A stretch of 64,000 nucleotides of DNA, taken from NCBI RefSeq assembly GCF_042926695.1, contig NZ_CP170642.1, forward strand, positions 496,001 through 560,000, in the 5' to 3' direction. Position numbers and translations under genes: made by a program. Positions 7,442 to 15,590 of the stretch are shown here, piece after piece. Origin of the DNA: Lonepinella koalarum. Lineage in GTDB: Bacteria > Pseudomonadota > Gammaproteobacteria > Enterobacterales > Pasteurellaceae. Numbering within the stretch: position 1 is the first letter of the stretch; each line of letters begins with the position of its first letter. The notes below the pieces were generated by a model that made no database searches, had not been told where the DNA came from, and worked only from the letters and a program-made list of their open reading frames with translations.

Positions 7442-8941
7442 ATGTGGGATTTAATGGTTTCAGGTTTTGGCGAGTTTTTTAACTGGGGCAGTTTTCTGTG
7501 GATAAATCTTGGGCTGTTTTTAGGCATTGTGTTTGGTTCTATCCCTGGTTTAACCGTAATGCTTTGTTTGGTGCTATTTTTGCCCATCACCTATTCTTTA
7601 GGGGCGATTCATTCCTTTATGTTCTTGTTGGGGATCTATTGTGCAGGCAGTTACGGTGGTTCTATTTCAGCAATTTTAATTAAAACCCCTGGTACACCGC
7701 ACGCCGCCGCCACAATGTTAGATGGACATCCCCTTGCTACTCACGGACAAGCTCAAAAAGCCTTGAATATTGCTTTGTATGCGTCCTTTATTGGGGGGAT
7801 TGTCAGTGCGTTAGTGTTGCTTTTTTTAGCACCTGAAGTAGCCAGCGTGGCAATGAAAATGGGATCGCCTGAATATTTTCTCATCTGTGCGTTCGGTTTA
7901 ACCATTATTGCTGGTGTGAGCGGAGAAAGCCTATTAAAAGGCATTATTTCAGGTTGTTTAGGCTTGTTTTTATCCTTTATTGGCATGGATTTAATCAGTG
8001 GCAGCACAATGCGTTTTGCCTTTGATAACATCAATTTATACAGCGGATTTGATTTGGTGGTGGTATTGATTGGCTTATTTGCCTTGATTGAAATTATCAA
8101 CAAAGGATCGACGTTAAAACCCGCTCACACCGAGAATGTGATGAGCAAATCATTGGATAAAGGTCGACTACAAAAAGGCGAATGGGGACGATTAATTAAA
8201 CCAATGGGAATTGGTTCGCTTTCAGGCATTTTAGTGGGGATTATCCCGGGAACAGGGGCATCCATTGCGTCTTTCTTAAGTTATGACACATCACGCAAAG
8301 TGTCCAAAAAGCCCGAAGAATTTGGACACGGCTCCATTGAAGGCATTGCTGCTGCCGAATCCGCCAATAATGCCATTACGGGAACCGCATTAATTCCGTT
8401 ACTCACCTTGGGTATCCCGGGTGATGCGGCTGTGGCGTTAATGTTGGGAGCCTTGATGATTAACGGCTTAACCCCTGGTCCGAATCTCTTTGAAACTCAC
8501 GGATCATCGGTGTATGCCATTATGATCGGGTTGTTATTTGTGAATCTGTTTATGCTGCTTCAAGGCAAATATTTGCTCCGTTTCTTTGCCAAAGTGGTGA
8601 AAATTCCACAGGAAATTCTGATTCCAATTATCGCCGTATTCTGTTTTGCGGGAGCGTATTCACTCAAAGAATCCATGTTTGATGTGGGGACAACCATTGT
8701 GTTTGGCTTGATTGCCTACCTGATGGAAAAACTCGGTTTTTCTGCTGTGCCGACTTTGTTGGGAATGGTGCTCGGGGCATTAACCGAGAAAAATTTCCGC
8801 CGTTCCTTAATGATTTCAGATGGCAATTGGGATATTTTTATTAACCGTCCATTCTCGTTAGTCTTTTGTATTTTAATTGGCTTGGTGATTTTGAGCATTA
8901 TTTGGAATAACACCAAAAAAGTGCGGTCAAAAAATGTGTAA
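7442..8941 (+). CDS. TctA-family large permease subunit of the TTT transporter
   Basis: The 499-residue, roughly 11-12 helix permease. Hallmarks are the GSIPGLTVMLCLVLFLP segment near residue 37-53, SYGGSISAILIKTPGTPHAA near 68-88, the second repeat GIIPGTGASIASFLSYDTS near 264-282, and ALIPLLTLGIPGDAAVALML. These duplicated GxxPG motifs are diagnostic for TctA. It starts 9 bases after the tctB stop behind AAGGAGA, and the sulfatase follows 20 bases after its stop. A DNA uptake core (8919-8927) is embedded near its 3' end. Transport is expected to be secondary, driven by cation or proton gradients. Confidence 0.92.
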   Translation: MWDLMVSGFGEFFNWGSFLWINLGLFLGIVFGSIPGLTVMLCLVLFLPITYSLGAIHSFMFLLGIYCAGSYGGSISAILIKTPGTPHAAATMLDGHPLATHGQAQKALNIALYASFIGGIVSALVLLFLAPEVASVAMKMGSPEYFLICAFGLTIIAGVSGESLLKGIISGCLGLFLSFIGMDLISGSTMRFAFDNINLYSGFDLVVVLIGLFALIEIINKGSTLKPAHTENVMSKSLDKGRLQKGEWGRLIKPMGIGSLSGILVGIIPGTGASIASFLSYDTSRKVSKKPEEFGHGSIEGIAAAESANNAITGTALIPLLTLGIPGDAAVALMLGALMINGLTPGPNLFETHGSSVYAIMIGLLFVNLFMLLQGKYLLRFFAKVVKIPQEILIPIIAVFCFAGAYSLKESMFDVGTTIVFGLIAYLMEKLGFSAVPTLLGMVLGALTEKNFRRSLMISDGNWDIFINRPFSLVFCILIGLVILSIIWNNTKKVRSKNV

Positions 8942-8961
8942 TTTTATGTAAGGAAAAAATA

Positions 8962-10323
8962 ATGAGCAGACCGAATATTTTATTCTATTTTACCGATCAA
9001 CAACGTTGGGACACCGTGGGGGTATATGGTCAACCCCTTGATATTACGCCAACTTTAGATAAACTCGCCGAAGACGGTGTCGTGTTTGAGCAAGCCTATT
9101 CATCACAACCTGTGTGCGGGCCTTGTCGTTCTATTTTCCAATCGGGTTTATATCCAACCCAAACAGGCTGTTTTCGCAATAATGTCGCTTTGCCGTTGAA
9201 TATTAAAACCTTGGCGGATTATTTCACTGAAGACGGTTACGACACCGCTTATGTGGGCAAATGGCATTTAGCCAGCGATGGCGAATTAGAAAAAGAACCC
9301 GAAATAGATTACACCGTCACCGCCATTCCCCCTGAACGGCGGGGCGGTTACAAAGGCTTTTGGCGGGCAGCGGACGTACTCGAATTTACCTCACACGGTT
9401 ATGACGGTTTTGTATTTGATGAAAATATGAATAAATGCGAATTTAAAGGCTATCGAGTGGATTGTATCACTGATTATGCCTTGGAATATTTGGATCAATA
9501 CAACGGCGAAAAACCGTTTTTTATGACCATTTCCCATATTGAACCGCACCACCAAAACGATCGCCATTGTTATGAAGGCCCTGACGGTTCAAAAGTGCGG
9601 TTTAAACATTTCCAACTTCCGCACGATCTGGACGTGTTAAAAGGCAATGCGGCGGAAATGTACCCTGATTATCTCGGTTGCTGTCGCCGTTTAGATGATA
9701 ATCTCGCTCGGGTGATTGAGAAGCTCAAAGAAAAAGGCTTATATGACAACACCATTATTATTTTCGCATCCGATCACGGTTCGCATTTTATGACCCGTAA
9801 CCGTGACGAAAATCTCAACGGCTATGATGATTACAAACGTTCTTGCCACTCGTCCGCAATGCACGTTCCTCTGGTGATTACAGGCGGTGCATACAAAGGC
9901 GGCAAACGGATTAAAGATTTGGTGAGTACCGCCAGTCTGCCAAAAACTTTCTTGGCAATGGCAGGCATTGATGTGGGCGATAAAATGATCGGTGAAAATT
10001 TGCAAAACGTGGTGGAACACAAGGATCCAAACCGTTTAAATGAAGTTTTTGCACAAATTAGCGAAAGCCGAGTTGGGCGTTGCATTCGTACCGAAAAATA
10101 CCTTTACAGCGTGTTTGCACCGAATAAAAACGGGGGCGAATATGCGGCAAGTGATGTGTATCAAGAAGATTTTCTATATGATTTGGAAAAAGATCCTTAC
10201 GAGTTGACGAATTTGGTTAAAGATCCGAATTATGAAACGGCAAGAATTGAGTTGCGTGAAAAACTGTGTCAGCATTTAGCCATTGCCAAAGAAAGCAGAC
10301 CCACGATTTTGCCAGCGGTATAG
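8962..10323 (+). CDS. Cys-type sulfatase (formylglycine-dependent sulfoester hydrolase)
   Basis: The 453-residue enzyme belongs to the alkaline phosphatase-like sulfatases. The active-site motif is CGPCR, with Cys52 as the residue expected to become formylglycine (CxPxR); Cys55 is an uncommon second cysteine in it. Metal-site residues include Asp12-Gln13 in FTDQQRWD, the KWHLA block, and FASDHGSH near residue 270. No signal peptide is visible, so it should act in the cytoplasm on an imported substrate. It ends the tctCBA run, making a sulfated, probably carboxylated solute the likely substrate. DNA is richer in GC than flanking genes (33 of 60 bases in 9301-9360). Confidence 0.9.
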   Translation: MSRPNILFYFTDQQRWDTVGVYGQPLDITPTLDKLAEDGVVFEQAYSSQPVCGPCRSIFQSGLYPTQTGCFRNNVALPLNIKTLADYFTEDGYDTAYVGKWHLASDGELEKEPEIDYTVTAIPPERRGGYKGFWRAADVLEFTSHGYDGFVFDENMNKCEFKGYRVDCITDYALEYLDQYNGEKPFFMTISHIEPHHQNDRHCYEGPDGSKVRFKHFQLPHDLDVLKGNAAEMYPDYLGCCRRLDDNLARVIEKLKEKGLYDNTIIIFASDHGSHFMTRNRDENLNGYDDYKRSCHSSAMHVPLVITGGAYKGGKRIKDLVSTASLPKTFLAMAGIDVGDKMIGENLQNVVEHKDPNRLNEVFAQISESRVGRCIRTEKYLYSVFAPNKNGGEYAASDVYQEDFLYDLEKDPYELTNLVKDPNYETARIELREKLCQHLAIAKESRPTILPAV

Positions 10324-10444
10324 GGGAAACCTAGATCGGATTCATTTACACCGTATTTTGTTTGAGTGACCAAAGTGCGGTGTTTTTTGCATAAAAATAG
10401 GTGCAGATGTTTAGTTTCTGTGTTAATTATATCTTAGATGTTAT

Positions 10445-10538
10445 TGTAGGGGCGTATTGCATACGCCCTAACCTAAATTTGCAAAAATGTTTAAAAATTT
10501 GGGGGGACATCAAAGGGCGTATGCAATACGCCCCTACA
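10445..10538. repeat. 94-bp MITE-like element with 24-bp terminal inverted repeats, copy 1
   Basis: A perfect 24-base inverted repeat (TGTAGGGGCGTATTGCATAC plus GCCC, 10445-10468, and its complement 10515-10538) encloses a 46-base A/T-rich centre. Two further elements of exactly the same length and ends occur at 22502-22595 and 24683-24776, with a different centre. It sits in the 350-base gap between the sulfatase and the Crp/Fnr-type regulator, which also holds an uptake sequence (10373-10381) and an operator (10581-10596). No coding capacity. Confidence 0.85.
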
Positions 10539-10580
10539 ATATTAATACGAAATATAAATATTGCCAAATAGGTACATAAA

Positions 10581-10596
10581 CGTGATCTAGTTCACA
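10581..10596. promoter_or_regulatory. CRP/FNR-type site upstream of the Crp/Fnr-family regulator
   Basis: CGTGATCTAGTTCACA differs from the site at 5693-5708 only at the first base. It lies 77 bases before the regulator start, so the gene may be autoregulated or CRP-controlled. The two identical 15-mers at both ends of the sulfatase operon suggest a shared regulon. Confidence 0.65.
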
Positions 10597-10673
10597 AATC
10601 GCTTATTTGGGTATAGTTTTTTCCATTAAATATTTATATCATTAATTTTTATGATAATAAATGAGAGAAAAGA

Positions 10674-11225
10674 ATGGATTTTTTACCGAATGAATTGAAA
10701 TGTTGCAAGTTAACCCCGTGGGTATTACAAGAAAAAACGACTGTAATTTACAGTCAAGGTCAGCGAGCAACGGAATTTTATTATGTTAAAAGTGGTTTAA
10801 TCGGTTTATTCCATTTACTGGAAAATGGCAAAGAAAGTTTGTTACGGATTTATCAAGCGGGGGACTATTTTGGCTTTCGTACCTTGTTTAGTCATGACAG
10901 TTACCATTGTAGTGCTAAAGTATTGAAAGATGTGGAGTTGGATAAAATAGAATTACATGATTTATCAGCCTTTATTACAGCAAATCCTGATTTTGTCCAC
11001 CATTTGATGATTCAACTAGCAGATGAATTACAGGACGCAGAACAGCGTTTAGCCAAAGCATCTTATACTCGTAGCCTAGATCGTGTTGCTGACAGCATTA
11101 TGTATCTTAAAAAAGAATTTCCAGAATATGCTTGGACACATCGTGAAATTGCTGAATTCTCAGGGTGTGAGACGGAAACAGAGATCAGGATAAATCAAGA
11201 ACTAAAAAGAAAAGGCATAATTTAA
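10674..11225 (+). CDS. Crp/Fnr-family transcriptional regulator, short C-terminus
   Basis: Residues 1-120 form a cyclic-nucleotide-binding-like beta barrel (VIYSQGQRATEFYYVKSGLI then YQAGDYFGFRTLF). A winged-helix domain starts near 140, with recognition helix SGCETETEIRINQELKRKG. It lacks the N-terminal cysteine cluster of FNR, having only Cys10-Cys11 at the front, so it is not an oxygen-sensing FNR orthologue. At 183 aa it stops just after the recognition helix, where family members usually have a further 20-40 residues for the wing. Position beside the sulfatase operon and an upstream palindrome suggest local control. The effector is unknown. Confidence 0.82.
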   Translation: MDFLPNELKCCKLTPWVLQEKTTVIYSQGQRATEFYYVKSGLIGLFHLLENGKESLLRIYQAGDYFGFRTLFSHDSYHCSAKVLKDVELDKIELHDLSAFITANPDFVHHLMIQLADELQDAEQRLAKASYTRSLDRVADSIMYLKKEFPEYAWTHREIAEFSGCETETEIRINQELKRKGII

Positions 11226-11237
11226 ATTTGACAGCAG

Positions 11238-11268
11238 TAGCTTGTGGTATAGCTTATACCACAAGCTA
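11238..11268. terminator. Perfect 14-bp hairpin between convergent genes
   Basis: TAGCTTGTGGTATA and its exact complement flank a 3-base loop, directly between the stop codons of the Crp/Fnr-type gene (plus, 11225) and the protein E-like gene (minus, 11275). No run of T follows on either strand, so it may be a bidirectional terminator of weak intrinsic type or an RNA 3'-end stabiliser. Confidence 0.6.
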
Positions 11269-11274
11269 ATATTA

Positions 11275-11739
11275 TTAATGATAAAAATTCGCACACATTA
11301 CTTGTGCAACAGTGCCAAGTGTTGAACCATTACGTGGTTTCACTTGATGTTCACGATGTTTTTGGGGGGTAAATACGACCCCCTCACCCCAAAATTCAGA
11401 ATATAAATGCGATCCTGTATGAGTCATAATATTAGTTTGACAATTTAAGATCTTATGTTGACGTACGGATTTTGTCATCAGATTTTTATCCTCGAAAATA
11501 CGGTGTCCAACATGTAAATTAATCACGGTATCAAAGTTGATGAGATTATTTTTTGCACTATCTACCCAAATAGAAGACGTATCCACATAATATTGTGAAT
11601 TTTGTGATAAACGAACAAAGCCAATTGCAGTTTTTTGTGGGGTATCTAATTGTTCACCGTGAATTAACGCTTGTCGTTCTGGTTGATTGCTACAAGCACT
11701 GATGGTTAATGCAGTAAGTAATAAAGCCATTTTTTTCAT
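11275..11739 (-). CDS. Surface-adhesin protein E-like lipoprotein
   Basis: The 154-residue precursor has a lipoprotein signal with lipobox TISAC (Cys16). The mature part shares the blocks I know from Haemophilus influenzae protein E: GFVRLSQNSQYYVD, SIWVD, FDTVINLHVG, SVRQHKILNC, EFWGEG and AQVMCANFY. The two cysteines in KILNC and MCANF would form the family disulfide. Protein E binds vitronectin, laminin and host cells; whether this homologue does so is inference. It is monocistronic, with GGAGATC upstream of the ATG. Confidence 0.8.
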   Translation of the reverse strand: MKKMALLLTALTISACSNQPERQALIHGEQLDTPQKTAIGFVRLSQNSQYYVDTSSIWVDSAKNNLINFDTVINLHVGHRIFEDKNLMTKSVRQHKILNCQTNIMTHTGSHLYSEFWGEGVVFTPQKHREHQVKPRNGSTLGTVAQVMCANFYH

Positions 11740-11843
11740 AATGATCTCCTTAGTGCTAGTGATTTAGCTACATTATGGCATATTTTTAGTAAATGTTGTG
11801 CTTTTATTTCGTATTATGTAGGGAAAGAGCAAAGCAAGAAAAA

Positions 11844-11875
11844 TGCGGTGAAAAAGTTGACGTTTTTCCACCGCA
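11844..11875 (-). terminator. Uptake-sequence-like hairpin terminator after ffh
   Basis: On the minus strand, downstream of the ffh stop (11928), TGCGGTG and CACCGCA arms with A/T extensions form a hairpin followed by TTTTTC. The arms are degenerate uptake sequences in inverted orientation, a common terminator design in Haemophilus-type genomes. Confidence 0.7.
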
Positions 11876-11927
11876 CTATGCTTCATCAAGGGGTACAAAG
11901 GATGATACCAAGAGTTACACAGGATAA

Positions 11928-13316
11928 TTAGCGTTTAAACATTCCACCTAAACCAGCCAGTCCACCCATGCCTCCGCCCATCATGCCTTTCATCCCTTTC
12001 ATCATTTTTGCCATACCACCACTCCGCATTTTTTTCATCATGCGTTGCATATCGTCAAATTGTTTGAGTAATTTATTGACATCTTGTACTTGCGTGCCTG
12101 AACCTAACGCAATACGGCGACGGCGTGAGCCTTTGATAATGTCAGGGTTAGCACGTTCTTTTAGGGTCATGGAATTGATGATCGCTTCCATTTTGATAAA
12201 CATTTTATCATCCACTTGATTTTTCACATGATCGGGCAAGTTTTTTGCCCCCGGGAGTTTATCTAACATCGACATCATGCCGCCCATTTTTTTCATTTCG
12301 ATCAGTTGCTCACGGAAATCTTCAAGGGTAAATTGATCACCCTTTTTGAATTTCTTCGCCATTTTTTCGGCTTTTTCTTGGTCGACAGAGCGTTGTAAAT
12401 CTTCAATTAAAGAAAGGACATCGCCCATACCTAAAATACGTGATGCGACACGCTCAGGATGGAATGGTTCTAACGCATCCGTTTTTTCACCTACCCCTAA
12501 GAATTTAATCGGTTTACCTGTAATTTGGCGGATAGATAAGGCTGCACCACCACGTGCATCGCCATCGACTTTGGTTAAGATGACACCTGTTAATGGCAAG
12601 GCTTCATTAAAGGCTTTGGCTGTATTGGCAGCATCTTGTCCTGTCATGGCATCCACGGTAAACAGGGTTTCAATCGGATCAAGTGCGGTGTGAATTTGTT
12701 TAATTTCTTCCATCATTTCGCCGTCAACGTGCAAACGACCTGCGGTATCTACAATCAATACATCATAGAATTTTAATTTCGCATCGGCTTTAGCGGTTTT
12801 GGCAATGTCAACAGGATTTTGTTTGACATCAGATGGGAAGAAATCTACCCCAACGGATTGAGCTAAGGTTTCAAGTTGTTTAATCGCCGCCGGACGATAC
12901 ACGTCAGCAGACACCACTAATACTTTTTTCTTATGGCGTTCTTTTAAAAATTTCGCCAATTTACCCACAGAAGTGGTTTTACCTGCCCCTTGTAAACCTG
13001 CCATTAAAATGACCGCAGGAGGTTGGGTGGCAAGATTTAATTCTTCATTGGCTTGTCCCATCGCGGTTTCTAATTCGCTTTGTACGATTTTTAGAAATTC
13101 TTGCCCCGGTGTTAAACTCTTATTGACTTCTTCGCCGATAGCACGTTCTTTGACTTTATTAATAAATTCACGTACCACAGGTAAGGCAACGTCCGCTTCC
13201 AGCAATGCCATGCGGACTTCTCGTAAGGTATCTTTAATATTGTCTTCGGTTAAACGCCCTTTACCAGTAATGTTACGTAAGGTTTTTGATAGGCGATCAG
13301 ATAAATTTTCAAACAT
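11928..13316 (-). CDS. ffh: Signal recognition particle protein Ffh
   Basis: GTPase subunit of SRP that binds 4.5S RNA and signal sequences of nascent inner-membrane proteins. I take the ATG at 13316 (MFENLSDRLSKTL), the family's universal N-terminus; a longer frame from 13382 adds a basic extension without homology. The NG domain has P-loop GLQGAGKTTSVGK, DTAGRL and TKVDGDARGG. The M domain is methionine- and glycine-rich at the end (GGMAKMMKGMKGMMGGGMGG). The product is 462 aa. A USS (12681-12689) is inside the gene. ypjD diverges from it, as in many gammaproteobacteria. Confidence 0.96.
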   Translation of the reverse strand: MFENLSDRLSKTLRNITGKGRLTEDNIKDTLREVRMALLEADVALPVVREFINKVKERAIGEEVNKSLTPGQEFLKIVQSELETAMGQANEELNLATQPPAVILMAGLQGAGKTTSVGKLAKFLKERHKKKVLVVSADVYRPAAIKQLETLAQSVGVDFFPSDVKQNPVDIAKTAKADAKLKFYDVLIVDTAGRLHVDGEMMEEIKQIHTALDPIETLFTVDAMTGQDAANTAKAFNEALPLTGVILTKVDGDARGGAALSIRQITGKPIKFLGVGEKTDALEPFHPERVASRILGMGDVLSLIEDLQRSVDQEKAEKMAKKFKKGDQFTLEDFREQLIEMKKMGGMMSMLDKLPGAKNLPDHVKNQVDDKMFIKMEAIINSMTLKERANPDIIKGSRRRRIALGSGTQVQDVNKLLKQFDDMQRMMKKMRSGGMAKMMKGMKGMMGGGMGGLAGLGGMFKR

Positions 13317-13459
13317 ATTTCGTTCTCGTATTGACAAAAAATTTATCCGATTATACCTGAATTTCCTTGTTTTCACTAGCAAAGGAAGTCTCTAATTGAA
13401 ATTTCAATTTAGCACGGTTAAAATGAATCGTTATTTTTGCAAAGAAAGGATAAACCAAA

Positions 13460-14251
13460 TTGACAACACCGCCGTATGCTATTTTTGCCATGCTTTTTTA
13501 CAGCTTTAATATTTTGCTGATCATGCCGATGTTGCTGAAAATTGATGGACAAACTCAACCAAAAAGAACACTCTTTTTATGTACCGCATTTTTGGCTGTG
13601 ATTTGTCATTATTTGAGTTTTACCGAATTGTTTACTCATCTAACCTTAGGTGCAGATATTACGTTACTTGAAGTCAGTTCCTTAATGAGTTTTTTTATTG
13701 CATTATTAAGTACGGTACCTATGTTATGGAATGTACGAACATTGGCGTTTATCTCGCCCATTGTATATGCCTTTGCCTTGATTAATTTGTTAATGACGGA
13801 ATTTATCCCAAGTCAAATTGTACATCTACAAGTTAATTTATTATTACACATCCTTATCTCTATGCTGACTTATGCGGTTTGTTTTATTGCCATGTTGTAT
13901 AGTATTCAAATTGCTTGGTTGGATCGTCATTTAAAACGTAAAAAAGCCTTGCCGTCACCTGATTTACCTCCATTAATGTTGGTAGAACGTCATTTTTTCC
14001 GAGTGATGTTAAGTGGTGAAATTTTATTAACTATTATCTTATTTACTGGAACATATCATTTACTGCATGCGTTGCAGTTAAGCAACATTCATAAAGCATT
14101 GTTTTCTCTATTTGCATGGATTGTTTTTGGTATCCTATTGGTTGGACATTGGAAATGGCATTGGCGTGGAAAAAGAATGATCATTTTCACAATCTCAGGT
14201 ATGATATTGCTGACGATTGCTTATTTTGGAAGCAAATTTTTCCCAACCTAA
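13460..14251 (+). CDS. ypjD: Inner-membrane protein YpjD, CcsA/HemX-like
   Basis: A 263-residue membrane protein with about eight hydrophobic segments, of the cytochrome c assembly (CcsA/HemX-like) superfamily. Conserved histidines in HILISMLTYAVCFIA and TYHLLHALQL, and the terminal FGILLVGHWKWHWRGKR block, support the call. It is divergent from ffh and followed by corB, the E. coli ffh-ypjD-corB order. Its precise role is not established; YpjD has been linked with CorB and magnesium homeostasis by gene context. Confidence 0.87.
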   Translation: MTTPPYAIFAMLFYSFNILLIMPMLLKIDGQTQPKRTLFLCTAFLAVICHYLSFTELFTHLTLGADITLLEVSSLMSFFIALLSTVPMLWNVRTLAFISPIVYAFALINLLMTEFIPSQIVHLQVNLLLHILISMLTYAVCFIAMLYSIQIAWLDRHLKRKKALPSPDLPPLMLVERHFFRVMLSGEILLTIILFTGTYHLLHALQLSNIHKALFSLFAWIVFGILLVGHWKWHWRGKRMIIFTISGMILLTIAYFGSKFFPT

Positions 14252-14265
14252 TGGGAAAAATTGGC

Positions 14266-14302
14266 AGTGCGGTATAAAAATTCGAAATTTTTCACCGCAC
14301 TT
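14266..14302. repeat. Inverted pair of DNA uptake sequences
   Basis: AGTGCGGT (14266-14273) and ACCGCACTT (14294-14302) face each other across a nearly palindromic A/T stretch, giving a long potential hairpin just after the ypjD stop and before the corB ribosome site. Such USS dyads often act as terminators in Haemophilus-type genomes. Here there is no clear T tract, so partial attenuation between ypjD and corB is possible. Confidence 0.65.
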
Positions 14303-14330
14303 AATATTGAACGAACACAAGGAACAACCT

Positions 14331-15590
14331 TTGGACAGTATTCCCCTTAGTACCTTATTTATTATTCTTGCCATTCTGTTAATTATTTCTGCCTATTTTT
14401 CTGGTTCAGAAACGGGTCTGTTGTCGGCGAATCGTTATCGCATGCGTTATCTTGCTGAACAAGGGCATAAGGGTGCGAAAAAAACGGAAAGATTGTTGAA
14501 AAAAACCGATAAATTACTGAGTTTTATTTTAATCTGTAATAATTTAGTGAATATTTCTGCGTCAGCATTGGCTACGATTATTGGTATGCGTTTATATGGC
14601 GATGCTGGAGTAGCTATTGCGACTGGGGTATTAACCTTTGTGATGTTGGTTTTTTCTGAAATTTATCCTAAAACTGTCGCCGCACTTTATCCTGAAAAAG
14701 TGGCATTTTTATCTAGTCACGTGATTTCGCCTTTAATGAAACTGTTTACACCACTCGTTTTTTTGATGAATTTAATTATTAAAGGGTTAATTAAAATTAC
14801 TGGTTTAAAAACCGAAATGAAAGCAAATCACCTGAATGTAGAAGAATTACGTTCTATCGTGAATCAAAGTGGTAAATTTATTCCATCCGCCCACCAAGAA
14901 ATGTTATTGTCGATTTTAGATTTAGAAGAAGTTTCTGTCGAAGATATTATGGTACCACGTAATGATATTGCGGGGATTGATATTGATGATGATTGGAAAT
15001 CTATCATGCGTCAGTTAAATCATGCGGCGCATAGCCGAGTGGTATTATATAAAGGTAATATGGATGAAAATGTACTGGGTATTTTGCGAGTGCGAGAAGC
15101 GTATCGTTTGATGTTGGACAAAAATGAGTTTAGTAAGGAAACCTTAATTCGAGCGGCTGATGAAATTTATTTTATTCCCGAAAGTACGGTATTAACCGCA
15201 CAATTACTGAATTTTCGCAGTAATAAGGAACGCATTGGCTTAGTAGTGGACGAATACGGTGATATTAAAGGGTTAGTAACGCTTGAAGATATTTTAGAAG
15301 AAATCGTCGGTGAATTCACCACATCTACCGCCCCATCTATTGAAGAAGAAGTGACCGCTCAATCGGACGGTTCAATTTTAATTGAAGGCTCAACCAACAT
15401 TCGAGATTTGAATAAATTATTTGATTGGAATTTAGACACTGATGAAGCTCGCACGTTTAATGGGTTGATTTTAGAACATTTGGAAGATATTCCCGATGAA
15501 GGTGCTGAATTTGAATTAAATGGCTTGAAAGTTACGGTGTTAGAAGTGGCGGATAACATGGTGAAACAAGCGAAAGTAGTGAAATTATAG
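14331..15590 (+). CDS. corB: CorB/YfjD-type CNNM-CBS membrane protein, magnesium homeostasis
   Basis: The likely start is TTG at 14331, giving MDSIPLSTLF. AAGGA lies 7 bases upstream at 14319-14323, while the long in-frame ATG at 14217 would overlap ypjD and run through the USS hairpin. The 419-residue protein has an N-terminal DUF21/CNNM membrane domain with SGSETGLLSANRYRM, a CBS pair containing the VEDIMVPRNDI and LVVDEYGDIKGLVTLEDILEEIVGE motifs, and a C-terminal CorC/HlyC domain. Family members are tied to Mg2+/Co2+ transport or efflux. Confidence 0.92.
   Translation: MDSIPLSTLFIILAILLIISAYFSGSETGLLSANRYRMRYLAEQGHKGAKKTERLLKKTDKLLSFILICNNLVNISASALATIIGMRLYGDAGVAIATGVLTFVMLVFSEIYPKTVAALYPEKVAFLSSHVISPLMKLFTPLVFLMNLIIKGLIKITGLKTEMKANHLNVEELRSIVNQSGKFIPSAHQEMLLSILDLEEVSVEDIMVPRNDIAGIDIDDDWKSIMRQLNHAAHSRVVLYKGNMDENVLGILRVREAYRLMLDKNEFSKETLIRAADEIYFIPESTVLTAQLLNFRSNKERIGLVVDEYGDIKGLVTLEDILEEIVGEFTTSTAPSIEEEVTAQSDGSILIEGSTNIRDLNKLFDWNLDTDEARTFNGLILEHLEDIPDEGAEFELNGLKVTVLEVADNMVKQAKVVKL

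Noticed and set aside
11968..13395. Several plus-strand frames opposite ffh (up to 140 codons)
   Set aside because: Codon-bias shadows of a highly conserved gene; they show no independent features.
14217..14330. Longer ATG start for corB overlapping ypjD
   Set aside because: The extension is non-conserved, crosses the USS dyad and lacks a ribosome site; TTG at 14331 has AAGGA at good spacing.
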